Assembly (NCBI RefSeq): GCF_024448895.1 | Contig: NZ_JAMOIC010000006.1 | Coordinates: 62,001-126,000 of the forward strand | Reading direction: 5' to 3' | Length of the DNA stretch: 64,000 nt | Source: Stutzerimonas stutzeri | GTDB lineage: Bacteria > Pseudomonadota > Gammaproteobacteria > Pseudomonadales > Pseudomonadaceae | In this document: positions 8,364 to 15,879 of the stretch, in pieces | Position numbering within the stretch: the stretch's first letter is position 1 | How the letters are laid out: each line of letters begins with the position of its first letter | Translations under genes and position numbers: made by a program | Notes under the pieces: generated by a model | Seen by the model: only the letters and a program-made list of their open reading frames with translations | What the model was told of the DNA's origin: nothing | Databases searched by the model: none

Positions 8364-9214
8364 GTCCGTTACCCAACGTGAGCGTGAAGCGTGGCTCCAT
8401 GCAACCAGAACAACTGCAGCTATTTCGGGCACTGCCAGGCGACATGGCGCCTCGCGATGCGCAGGACCTGATGGCACATCCGTTCTTCTCGCTGGCCAAG
8501 TCCCGCCGCACAAGCCCAATCGACTTTCGAACGGCCAAGGTCACCATTCGGGTCGAGGGTACCCTCGACCACGGCATTGCCACGATCTGGGATGCCGACA
8601 TCCTTATCTGGGCAGCCAGCCAATTGGTCGAAGCGCGCGATGCAGGTATCCCGACGTCCCGATTGATCCAGGCAACGCCCTACGAAATTCTGCGGTTTAT
8701 TGGCCGTGGGACGTCCCAGCGCGACTATCAACGGCTCAAGGCGGCACTGGACCGTCTTCAAAGTACGAGTGTTGCCACCTCCATACGCGAACCAACCGGA
8801 CGCCGGTTGCACCGCTTTTCCTGGATCAACGAATGGAAGGAGTTGGCATCGGCCAACGGCAGACCTCTGGGCCTGGAGATGATCTTGCCCGACTGGTTCT
8901 ACTCCGGCGTGCTCGACCAGGCACTTGTCCTGACGATCGACCCGGCATATTTCCGGCTTACCGGCGGTATAGAAAGATGGCTGTACCGCCTGGTGCGAAA
9001 GCATGGTGGGCAGCAGGTGGACGGCTGGCAATTCGACTTCCGCCACCTGCACCGCAAGTCCGGAAGCACGGCACGATATTCGGACTTTGCGTACGACCTT
9101 CGCGCACTGGTTGCCCGGCAGTCGCTGCCCGGCTACCGGTTGAGCACCGTGCGTTTTCCGCCGTCGACCGAACTGCTCGCCTTTCGCCCCGTGCCGCCCA
9201 CGGCACGGGGATAA
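8360..9214 (+). CDS. repA: Replication initiator protein A
   Basis: A 284-residue protein of the RepA family (replication initiator protein A, pfam RPA type) found on broad-host-range plasmids and Tn4371-like ICEs. Typical blocks are 'MAHPFFSLAKSRR', 'DADILIWAASQLVEAR', 'ATPYEILRFIGRGTS', 'YQRLKAALDRLQST', 'RFSWINEW' and 'LPDWFYSGVL'. The start may be the TTG at 8360, which overlaps the previous stop, or the ATG at 8399. Directly downstream are three iteron-like repeats, as expected if the protein initiates autonomous replication of the excised circle. Confidence 0.85.
   Translation: MSPLPNVSVKRGSMQPEQLQLFRALPGDMAPRDAQDLMAHPFFSLAKSRRTSPIDFRTAKVTIRVEGTLDHGIATIWDADILIWAASQLVEARDAGIPTSRLIQATPYEILRFIGRGTSQRDYQRLKAALDRLQSTSVATSIREPTGRRLHRFSWINEWKELASANGRPLGLEMILPDWFYSGVLDQALVLTIDPAYFRLTGGIERWLYRLVRKHGGQQVDGWQFDFRHLHRKSGSTARYSDFAYDLRALVARQSLPGYRLSTVRFPPSTELLAFRPVPPTARG
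9187..9210 (+). terminator. Strong hairpin overlapping the end of repA
   Basis: A perfect ten-base inverted repeat, CCCCGTGCCG / CGGCACGGGG with a four-base loop, covers the last codons of repA. There is no T-tract after it, so it may be a transcription pause, an mRNA stability element or part of the origin rather than a classical terminator. Confidence 0.45.
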
Positions 9215-9238
9215 CGCGCGGACAACCTGTGAATTCAC

Positions 9239-9302
9239 TCGTGCTATCAGGCGCAGGAGCACCCGTGCTATCAGGCGCAGGCCTGTCGTGCTATCGGGAG
9301 TA
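9239..9302 (+). repeat. Iteron-like direct repeats, candidate oriV
   Basis: Three copies of CGTGCTATCaGG... begin at 9240, 9264 and 9287. The first two share CGTGCTATCAGGCGCAGG exactly; the third reads CGTGCTATCGGGAGTA. The spacing of 24 and 23 bases is close to two helical turns, so a protein bound to each would sit on one face. The position immediately after repA and before parA is where replication origins of RepA/iteron elements lie. Confidence 0.7.
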
Positions 9303-9345
9303 CCGAAATGCTTCGGTCCCAGCAATGGCAAGGCTTGCGGCTGGG

Positions 9346-9376
9346 CCTAACTTAGCTAACAAAAAAAACCTAACTT
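9346..9376 (+). promoter_or_regulatory. Paired CCTAACTT repeats before parA
   Basis: The octamer CCTAACTT occurs at 9346-9353 and 9369-9376, 23 bases apart, flanking an A-tract, about 70-100 bases upstream of the parA start. This could be a partition operator or centromere-like site bound by the small RHH protein. It is inference from position and repetition only. Confidence 0.35.
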
Positions 9377-9443
9377 GTTATTGGTGTCCAGCTTCGCAGT
9401 GGAAGGCTGCTTGGCCTTGCATTTGGCTCATCCAGGGTGCGTC

Positions 9444-10082
9444 ATGATCATCGCCCTGCTCAACCAGAAAGGTGGCGTGGGCAAGACGACCCTGGCCACC
9501 CATATTGCCGGTGAGCTTGCGCTGCGCGGTAACACGGTGATCCTGCTTGATGCCGACCCGCAGGGCTCTGCGCTGGACTGGACCCAGCGACGCGCTCAGC
9601 GGGGCCTGCCTAGGCTGTTCGGGGCGGTAGGGCTTGCACGCGAGACGCTTCACCAAGAGGCCCCGCAACTGGCCCAGCGGGCCGATCATGTAATCATTGA
9701 TGGGCCACCTCGGATTGCCGCGCTGGCAAGATCGGCGTTGATGGCGGCCGACCGGGTACTTATTCCGGTGCAACCCAGTCCGTTCGACCTCTGGGCCAGC
9801 GCCGAGATGGTCTCGCTGCTGCAGGAAGCGCAGGTCTTCAAGCCCACGCTTCACGCCGCGTTTGCCATCAATCGACGGGTCAGTACCACCATCATTGGCC
9901 GCGAGGTACGCCAGGCGCTGGCCGATCAGCCGTTACCAGCATTGCAGGCCGAAGTTCGCCAACGGATCGTGTTCGCAGACAGCGCCGCAGGCGGGCAATT
10001 GGCGTGTGAGCTGGCTCCCGACAGCGCTGCGTCGCGGGAAGTCAGTTGCCTGGTCGACGAGCTTCTGAGGTGGACCACATGA
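9444..10082 (+). CDS. parA: ParA-family partition ATPase
   Basis: A 212-residue protein from the ATG at 9444; the longer frame from 9375 adds residues without similarity. A deviant Walker A box 'KGGVGKTTLA' lies at residues 9-18. The 'LLDADPQGSALDW' motif and 'HVIIDGPPRI' (Walker B) follow. It is the short ParA type without an N-terminal regulatory domain. It should segregate or position the replicating circular form. The stop overlaps the start of the next small gene by the ATGA arrangement, and this pair is usual in Tn4371-like ICEs. Confidence 0.9.
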   Translation: MIIALLNQKGGVGKTTLATHIAGELALRGNTVILLDADPQGSALDWTQRRAQRGLPRLFGAVGLARETLHQEAPQLAQRADHVIIDGPPRIAALARSALMAADRVLIPVQPSPFDLWASAEMVSLLQEAQVFKPTLHAAFAINRRVSTTIIGREVRQALADQPLPALQAEVRQRIVFADSAAGGQLACELAPDSAASREVSCLVDELLRWTT

Positions 10083-10321
10083 GCGCCAAACGACCCGCCA
10101 TTGGCGGCCGGCCACTGGCCGACCCGCAAGCAGAGGCATGGGTACGACAGCACAAGCGGACAGCCCTGGCCAAGGGGGCGGTATACAGTGCACGGCTGAC
10201 CCTGGACGTTACGCCTGCCCTGCGAGCGCGCATCAAGGTCGCCGCGTTCAAGCAGGGAATTACGGTTGCCGAAATGCTGCGTGAGCTGCTTTGCACTCGA
10301 TTCCCTGAGGACGAGTCGTGA
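10079..10321 (+). CDS. Small ribbon-helix-helix-like protein after parA
   Basis: An 80-residue basic protein that begins at the ATG overlapping the parA stop. The C-terminal part 'ARLTLDVTPALRARIKVAAF' followed by 'GITVAEMLRELL' has the strand-helix-helix pattern of RHH/CopG-type DNA-binding proteins. By position it is the likely DNA-binding partner of ParA. Its stop overlaps the GTG start of traF, so parA, this gene and traF are translationally coupled. Confidence 0.65.
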   Translation: MSAKRPAIGGRPLADPQAEAWVRQHKRTALAKGAVYSARLTLDVTPALRARIKVAAFKQGITVAEMLRELLCTRFPEDES

Positions 10322-10884
10322 GGCGCCCTGCCCTGCGCTTGCAGTTCTGGTCTGCAAGCATTCGCGGCAAACGCCTGGCACCGGCCAACCGGTTAGTGAT
10401 TGGACTTGCCGCAACCGGCCTGTTCGCCCTTGGCTGGGCGCTGCTGCGAACGCCCTCTTCGCAGATCGTTTACAACGCATCAGCCAGCATGCCCACAGGC
10501 TGGTATCGCATCACGCCAACGACGTCGGTCAGGCAGGAAGAAACGGTTCTCGTTCGGCTCCCTCCCGCGCCCGCCAGCCTCGCCGCCACACGCGGCTACC
10601 TGCCTGCGAACATCCCCCTGATCAAAAGGGTGTTTGCCACCTCGCCAAGCCGTGTCTGTATCCGGGCAATGCAGGTGCTGGTCGACGACCGTGTCGTGGC
10701 AAGGTCGCAATCGCGTGACCGCTCCGGACGTGCACTGCCTCGATGGAGCGGCTGCCGGACGCTTGCAGACGATGAAATCTGGTTGATGAGTGCTGATCAC
10801 CCGGACTCCTTCGATAGCCGATATTTCGGTCCGCTCACCCTCGACTCCGTACTCGGTGTTGCCGAACCACTGCGTCTTGATTGA
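10318..10884 (+). CDS. traF: TraF-type conjugative transfer signal peptidase (S26)
   Basis: A 188-residue protein starting at the GTG that overlaps the previous stop. It has one N-terminal membrane segment (about residues 25-45). The catalytic Ser57 lies in 'ASMPTGWY' and the probable Lys103 in 'PLIKRV', the Ser/Lys dyad of the S26 family. In IncP-like systems TraF matures and cyclises the pilin TrbC, so it works with the trb genes about 15 kb downstream. Gene order repA-parA-(RHH)-traF-relaxase matches Tn4371-like elements. Confidence 0.88.
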   Translation: MRRPALRLQFWSASIRGKRLAPANRLVIGLAATGLFALGWALLRTPSSQIVYNASASMPTGWYRITPTTSVRQEETVLVRLPPAPASLAATRGYLPANIPLIKRVFATSPSRVCIRAMQVLVDDRVVARSQSRDRSGRALPRWSGCRTLADDEIWLMSADHPDSFDSRYFGPLTLDSVLGVAEPLRLD

Positions 10885-11193
10885 GCTCCGTTGCGCTAGA
10901 TGGTGGTTGCCAATAGTCAAAGCCCGCTACGCCTTCAGGGATGCCGGATTTTGCCTGTTTGTTGTGATCCCTTGAAGGATTTATCGAGAAAGAACGCGGC
11001 AAGGCGGAGGGAAAGGCGGAGGGCAAGATAAAAGGAGCCTGCACGAGCAGGTGCTGGGAGCGCGTCTGCACATGGGGTTGGGGAAGCACGCCGGCTCAAG
11101 CGTCCGTGCCTTGCAGGGGTGCAGGCGGCATTTTCAGGGCATCACAGCGGTGTCACCACGCTGCGCCACGCTGATCTGGGAGCAGTCAAAAAC
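10885..11193. other. Intergenic region between traF and relaxase, candidate oriT
   Basis: About 310 bases directly upstream of the relaxase gene. They contain a tandem repeat AAGGCGGAGGG at 11001-11011 and 11013-11023, then a small inverted repeat CCTGC-ACGA-GCAGG at 11038-11051. Repeats next to a short palindrome upstream of a relaxase gene are typical of transfer origins, but I cannot identify a nic site with confidence. No gene is supported here. Confidence 0.45.
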
Positions 11194-13131
11194 ATGGCCA
11201 ATCGACGCACCAAGAAAGCCGACGACCCGTTTCGGCCACAGGTAGGCCCGCCTCGCCAGCGAGGCGAGTCCTTTATCACCCAGATCGTCCGGCAGACGAG
11301 CAGGTCGGGTGCGGCCAGCCGCAAGGGGCGACATCAGCCTGGCGCTCGCCTAGGTCGTGGCCACGTCGCCGCCCGGATGAATGCCAGCAGCCCACGGGGG
11401 CGGCGTGTCACCGTCAAGACCCGTCTTGTGAATCTGGGTAAGGCTGGCGGTCGCTCAACGGCAACGCATTTGCGCTATATCGAGCGCGAAGGCGTAGGCC
11501 GAACCGGTGAACAAGGACGAGCTTACACACCGATAGACGACCGGGCGGACCTAAGCGCTTTTGAAACCCGGGGCCGGCAGGATAGGCATCAATTCCGATT
11601 GATCGTATCGCCCGAAGATGCCGAGTCTCTTGATGACCTGCGCCGCTACACCCGGCACCTGATGGAGCGCGTCGAGTCCGACCTGGGCACACGCCTTGAC
11701 TGGGTTGCCGTCGATCACTGGAACACCGATAACCCCCACACGCATGTCGTCATCAGGGGCGTGGACGACACGGGCAGAGATCTGGTGATTTCAAGGGACT
11801 ACATCGCCCATGGCATGCGGATGCGCGCCTGCGAACTGGCAACCGAATGGCTCGGGCAGCGCAGCGAACGGGAAATCCAGCTCGTCCACGTACGCGAAGT
11901 GAACCTTGAGCGGCTGACTGGCCTTGACCGCACCCTCCTGAAAGAAGGCCGAACCGCCGATATAGCGGTGGGACAGCTCAACCGGTATCCACATCGACAG
12001 CAACTGATTGGACGCCTGCAGCATCTCAACCGCCTCGGGCTGGCGCATGAGTCAGGGCATGGGCGCTGGCACATCGAGGAATCGACCGAACGAACCTTGC
12101 GGGCATTGGGAGAACGGGGCGACATCATCCGCACGATGCAGCGCGCCCTTGCCGGCTCAGACCGAGAGCTCAGCGTCCATGAGCCCGGCGCTGCCGCTGC
12201 CATAGTCGGTCAGCTGCTCGCCAAGGGCCTCGCAGGCGAGTCGCATGACCGGGGTTACCTGATTGTTGACGGCACCGATGGAAAGGCCCACCACCTGCCG
12301 CTTGCCCACACCGCCGATCTTTCAGCCTATCCGCTCGGCGCAATCATTGACGCCCGCTCGTCCCGAGTGCCAAGGGATATGGACAGACAATTGGCCTCGC
12401 TGGCGCCGGACGGCTGGTATCGAAGGGAGCACCACAAACTCCAGATGTTGGCTCAGGCTGGTAACGCTGCGGACCCGGACTTCGTGCTCGATGCCTACGA
12501 GCGCAGACTCGAGGCCCTGCGTCGCTCCGGTATCGTTGAACGATCAGGCGATGGCCACTGGCGGATTCCGCGTGATCTGGTTGAGCAAGGCCAACGCCAC
12601 GACGCGCAGCGCACCGGGGACATGCACGTCACGGTGCGTGCGCGGTTGTCACTCGAGAGGCAGATCCGGGCACTGGGCGCCACATGGCTTGATGGCCAAC
12701 TCATTGCGGGAAGCGCGACGCTTGCCGACAGAGGTTTTGGCGCCCAGGCGAGGATGGCGCTGGCCAAACGCGCCGACTTTCTGATTGAACAGGGTCTGGC
12801 CAAGCGTGAGCACCAACGCGTGTTGCTCGCGCCAAATCTGCTTTCAACACTGCGTGAGCGGGAGTTAGAAACAGTTGGCCGCAGGCTGGCCGGTCAGTTG
12901 GGAAAGCCTCATCACCCAACCCTCGATGGGCGGCCCGTCAATGGCATCTATCGCCGGCAGGTCGAGCTTGTCAGTGGCCGCTACGCGCTTCTGGAGACCG
13001 ACTCCGGCTTTAGCCTGGTGCCGTGGAAGCCGGTGATCGAGGCAAGGCTCGGCCAGTCGATCGCCGCCGTCATGCGGGGCGGCCAGGTGTCCTGGCAGCT
13101 AGGGCGATCGCGCAGCCCTACGATCGGCTGA
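11194..13131 (+). CDS. traI: Conjugative relaxase (TraI/VirD2-like, DUF3363)
   Basis: A 645-residue protein from the ATG at 11194, which has GGGAGCAG about nine bases upstream. The N-terminal domain carries the metal-binding three-histidine motif of relaxases at His175, His182 and His184 ('DHWNTDNPHTHVVIRG'), with a 'LRYIEREG' segment before it that may hold the catalytic tyrosine. The long C-terminal part matches the DUF3363 region of relaxases in Tn4371-like ICEs. It should nick oriT and pilot the strand to the coupling protein TraG. The downstream neighbour in the standard backbone is traG, but here about 9 kb of cargo intervenes. Confidence 0.88.
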   Translation: MANRRTKKADDPFRPQVGPPRQRGESFITQIVRQTSRSGAASRKGRHQPGARLGRGHVAARMNASSPRGRRVTVKTRLVNLGKAGGRSTATHLRYIEREGVGRTGEQGRAYTPIDDRADLSAFETRGRQDRHQFRLIVSPEDAESLDDLRRYTRHLMERVESDLGTRLDWVAVDHWNTDNPHTHVVIRGVDDTGRDLVISRDYIAHGMRMRACELATEWLGQRSEREIQLVHVREVNLERLTGLDRTLLKEGRTADIAVGQLNRYPHRQQLIGRLQHLNRLGLAHESGHGRWHIEESTERTLRALGERGDIIRTMQRALAGSDRELSVHEPGAAAAIVGQLLAKGLAGESHDRGYLIVDGTDGKAHHLPLAHTADLSAYPLGAIIDARSSRVPRDMDRQLASLAPDGWYRREHHKLQMLAQAGNAADPDFVLDAYERRLEALRRSGIVERSGDGHWRIPRDLVEQGQRHDAQRTGDMHVTVRARLSLERQIRALGATWLDGQLIAGSATLADRGFGAQARMALAKRADFLIEQGLAKREHQRVLLAPNLLSTLRERELETVGRRLAGQLGKPHHPTLDGRPVNGIYRRQVELVSGRYALLETDSGFSLVPWKPVIEARLGQSIAAVMRGGQVSWQLGRSRSPTIG

Positions 13132-14002
13132 AGGCTAGAACGTCGTCGGCGGTCTGTTCTTCTGGATCAGCCAGCCATCGTTCGAACCGAGTGCTCTGAG
13201 GATGCTCTGGTTTAGCTGCGTAGTAGACAAGCCGCAGGTCTCGATCGACGTCGATGGTCAGCGAGGTGTGATCGAACACCACTTGGCCTACGCGGTCGAC
13301 CTGCAAATGCCGGACGCCCTGGCAGGGACCATGGATATCCTGCTGGCGCCACCAGGTCCTGAAATCCGTATCAATCTTCTCCAAGTCCTTGACCAGCGCT
13401 CCGATATCCGGGTCCTGGGCCGCCCGGACAAAATCGCGGCGAAAGCTCGACAGGATTTGTAGCGCCTGGTCATCCCATGGATCGAACAGTGCGCGCATTG
13501 AAGGCGCAGTGAATAGCATCCACAGCAGGTTGCGGCGCTCGGCTGGAGTGCGTGAAAAGCCGAACAGCTTGTCCGCTGCCGCGTTCCATGCCAGCACATC
13601 CCACCGCAGGTTCAGCACATAGGCCGGGCGCAGGGGCAGATCTCCCATCAGCCGATGCACCAGGGGCGGCACCATGCACCACGTCTTGCCAGGCTCCGGT
13701 GGCAGCCGCTGGTGAGCGAGGAGGAACAGGTAGCGACGCTCGGTCGCATCCAGCTTGAGCGTTCTGGACAGATTCTCCAGAAATTGAGCCGATACGCCGA
13801 TCTCCCTGCCCTGCTCCAGCCAGGTGTACCAGGACAAGCCCACCCCTGCCAGCGCAGCAACTTCCTCGCGACGCAGTCCAGGCGTGCGGCGCCTTGTGCC
13901 GGCCGGCAGGCCAACTTCCTCTGGGCTAATTCGCTCGCGGCGATTGCGCAGGAAGTCAGCCAGCTCTGCTCGGTTTCGCTCAAGGCTGCGCGGCGCGCTC
14001 AT
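13118..14002 (-). CDS. XRE-family regulator with MmyB-like ligand-binding domain
   Basis: A 294-residue protein from the ATG at 14002, with GGAGG eight bases upstream. Residues about 10-75 form the HTH: 'LADFLRNRRERISPEEVGLP', 'RTPGLRREEVAALAGVGLSWY' and 'WLEQGREI'. From about 95 the MmyB-type sensor domain follows, with 'YVLNLRWDVLAWNAAA' and 'NLLWMLFTAPS'. In this family the C-terminal domain is thought to bind a small ligand, and regulators often control a divergent neighbour. Here the neighbour is the ALAS operon, with start codons 141 bases apart. Its 3' end overlaps the relaxase end by 14 bases, convergently. Confidence 0.82.
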   Translation of the reverse strand: MSAPRSLERNRAELADFLRNRRERISPEEVGLPAGTRRRTPGLRREEVAALAGVGLSWYTWLEQGREIGVSAQFLENLSRTLKLDATERRYLFLLAHQRLPPEPGKTWCMVPPLVHRLMGDLPLRPAYVLNLRWDVLAWNAAADKLFGFSRTPAERRNLLWMLFTAPSMRALFDPWDDQALQILSSFRRDFVRAAQDPDIGALVKDLEKIDTDFRTWWRQQDIHGPCQGVRHLQVDRVGQVVFDHTSLTIDVDRDLRLVYYAAKPEHPQSTRFERWLADPEEQTADDVLAFSRS

Positions 14003-14026
14003 CCGGTTACCTCCAGTAATAGCATA

Positions 14027-14130
14027 AACGGTCAAATTGTAACCCTATCGAAGCGGTACTAAGAATACCTCCTGTCGCCTGTAAGGCGCGACCCAGAGGG
14101 CTAGCTCGCGCCATGGCGACCTTGACCGTT
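14027..14130. promoter_or_regulatory. Divergent promoter region with paired AACGGTCAA inverted sites
   Basis: The nonamer AACGGTCAA is at 14027-14035 and its exact reverse complement TTGACCGTT at 14122-14130. One copy sits near the start of the XRE gene and the other just before the ribosome binding site of the ALAS gene. This symmetric placement fits an operator pair for the divergent regulator, but binding is inferred only. Confidence 0.4.
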
Positions 14131-14143
14131 CAGGAGAATATGG

Positions 14144-15376
14144 ATGTACCAATCAATACTTCGCCAACAGCTGGAGTTACTGAAGTCCTCCAACCAGTAC
14201 CGCACGTTCACCACGTTGAGTCGCATCTGTGGACAGTACCCGCTGGCCAAGCTCGAAGGTGCGCCGGACACGCCAGTCGTGGTGTGGTGCAGCAACGACT
14301 ACCTCGGTATGTCGCAGCATCCGCTTGTACGCCAGCAGATGCATCTGGCGCTCGAGACCTACGGGGCGGGTTCCGGCGGCTCTCGCAATATCGGCGGGTC
14401 ACATGAACTGTATGCACGGCTGGAAAGCAGCCTGGCCGATTGGCACGACAAGGAAGCGGCACTCGTCTTTCCAACCGGGTTCGGGTCGAACGACGCAACG
14501 CTGCAATGCCTGTTGAGGCAGATCCCCGACTGTGTCGTCGCCAGCGATGAACGGAACCACGCCTCCATCGTCAATGGCATCCGTGCGACGCCCAACGAGC
14601 GCCGGGTTTTTCGTCACAATGATGTGGCCGAACTCGAACAGATCCTCTCGGCTTATCCGATCGATCGGCCCAAGCTCGTTGTCTTCGAATCGATCTACTC
14701 CATGGACGGCGACATCGCTCCCATTGCGCAGATCGTCAAGATCGCCAAGCGGTTCAATGCACTCACCTACCTCGACGAAGTCCACGCGGTAGGCATGTAC
14801 GGTCCTCGAGGCGCTGGCATTGCCGCGAAACTTGGCGTCGCCGACCAGGTGGACATCATCCAAGGCACCATGGCCAAGGCAATCGGGGTGATCGGTGGAT
14901 ACATAGCCTCGACACAGACGCTCATCGATGCGGTTCGATCGTTCGCAACGGGATTCATCTTCACCACCTCCTTGCCTCCGGCCATCACCGCCGGCTGCCT
15001 GGCCAGCATTGAGCATCTCAAGACCAGCTCCGCCGAGCGCGAGCAGTTGCATCGCAGCTCAGGCATGCTGCGTGAACGCCTAGGCCAGCATGACATCCCG
15101 GTCATGCGCTGTTCCCAGACGCACGTGCTACCGGTACTTGTTGGAGATGCCGAGCGTTGCAAGGCGGCTGCGCATCGTCTGCTGAACGTCCATGGCATCT
15201 ACCTGCAGCCGATCAACTCTCCCTCGGTTCCGGTTGGCACCGAACGCTTCCGAGTCAATGCAACGCCCAACCACGACCTGAACCAGATCGACCATCTGGC
15301 CGCTTCGTTGCGCGAGACGTTCGACCATTTCGCGATCCCGCTGGCCTCGCAAGCGTTTGCAGCGGAGGTGGCGTGA
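14144..15376 (+). CDS. hemA: 5-aminolevulinate synthase (alpha-oxoamine synthase family)
   Basis: A 410-residue PLP enzyme; AGGAG lies seven bases before the ATG at 14144. ALAS condenses glycine with succinyl-CoA to 5-aminolevulinate. Visible landmarks are Arg20 in 'YRTF' (succinate carboxylate contact in the family), 'VWCSNDYLGM', His139 (PLP stacking), Asp211/His214 in 'TYLDEVHAVGMYG', and the Schiff-base Lys245 in 'GTMAKAIG'. Similarity to alphaproteobacterial HemA runs over the full length. Two residues that are threonine in those enzymes are serine here: Ser80 in 'GSGGSRNIGG' and Ser361 in 'SPSVPVGTERFR'. Pseudomonads normally make ALA from glutamyl-tRNA, so this copy is best seen as a pathway gene. 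It opens an operon with GNAT, oxidoreductase and asparagine synthetase-like genes. The symbol hemA here means the ALAS type, not glutamyl-tRNA reductase. Confidence 0.88.
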   Translation: MYQSILRQQLELLKSSNQYRTFTTLSRICGQYPLAKLEGAPDTPVVVWCSNDYLGMSQHPLVRQQMHLALETYGAGSGGSRNIGGSHELYARLESSLADWHDKEAALVFPTGFGSNDATLQCLLRQIPDCVVASDERNHASIVNGIRATPNERRVFRHNDVAELEQILSAYPIDRPKLVVFESIYSMDGDIAPIAQIVKIAKRFNALTYLDEVHAVGMYGPRGAGIAAKLGVADQVDIIQGTMAKAIGVIGGYIASTQTLIDAVRSFATGFIFTTSLPPAITAGCLASIEHLKTSSAEREQLHRSSGMLRERLGQHDIPVMRCSQTHVLPVLVGDAERCKAAAHRLLNVHGIYLQPINSPSVPVGTERFRVNATPNHDLNQIDHLAASLRETFDHFAIPLASQAFAAEVA

Positions 15377-15879
15377 TGACCAGCTCGTTGTTTTTAGTAC
15401 GGCTCGCCACGGCCGACGACATCGCCGCGCTGACCGAACTCAGGGCCCTTCTGCTGGACGGCACCGGAGCAAGCTATTCCAGCCGCACCCCCGAGGACGC
15501 AGCGAAGTGGCGTGCGGCCTACAGGAGCTGGCTTGCGGGCGTGCTTGGCACACACGACAACGTCCAGATCCTGGTCGCCGAGCATCGAGCGTCGAAGCAG
15601 CTACTCGGCTGCGCGACGGGCATCATTGATATGAGGGCGCCCACCTCGGCAAACCCCAACGGCCAGAGCGGTTGGGTCCAATCGGTGGTGGTTGCCCAGC
15701 CGTGGCGCGGGCGCGGAATCGCGAACCAGTTGATGCAGGTACTGCTTCGCTGGTTCGCCAATCGGGACGTGGCAACCATTGCTCTACAGACCACAGACGG
15801 GGCGTCCGGGCTCTACGGCAAGCTCGGGTTCGCACCCAGCGGGGAGTGCCTTCTGGTCCGCCAGGAGGTACCGACATGA
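15376..15879 (+). CDS. GNAT-family N-acetyltransferase
   Basis: A 167-residue acyltransferase. The start ATG overlaps the ALAS stop (TGATG), which implies coupled translation. The acetyl-CoA binding motif A is visible as 'VQSVVVAQPWRGRGIANQLM' at about residues 97-116, followed by the late 'LYGKLGFAPSGE' element. GNAT enzymes acylate amines, and the amino group of aminolevulinate or a later intermediate is an obvious candidate here. It could also inactivate the product inside the producer (self-protection). The substrate cannot be read from the sequence. Confidence 0.85.
   Translation: MTSSLFLVRLATADDIAALTELRALLLDGTGASYSSRTPEDAAKWRAAYRSWLAGVLGTHDNVQILVAEHRASKQLLGCATGIIDMRAPTSANPNGQSGWVQSVVVAQPWRGRGIANQLMQVLLRWFANRDVATIALQTTDGASGLYGKLGFAPSGECLLVRQEVPT

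Noticed and set aside
8215-9447. A 410-codon frame on the plus strand overlapping repA
   Set aside because: Its translation is rich in Arg, Pro and Gly without any family signature, while repA in the other frame is well conserved.
14144-15376. Reading the first cargo enzyme as BioF, Kbl or CqsA
   Set aside because: The full-length match to HemA-type ALAS, including YRTF with the succinate-binding Arg and the VPxGTERxR region, is much closer than to other alpha-oxoamine synthases.
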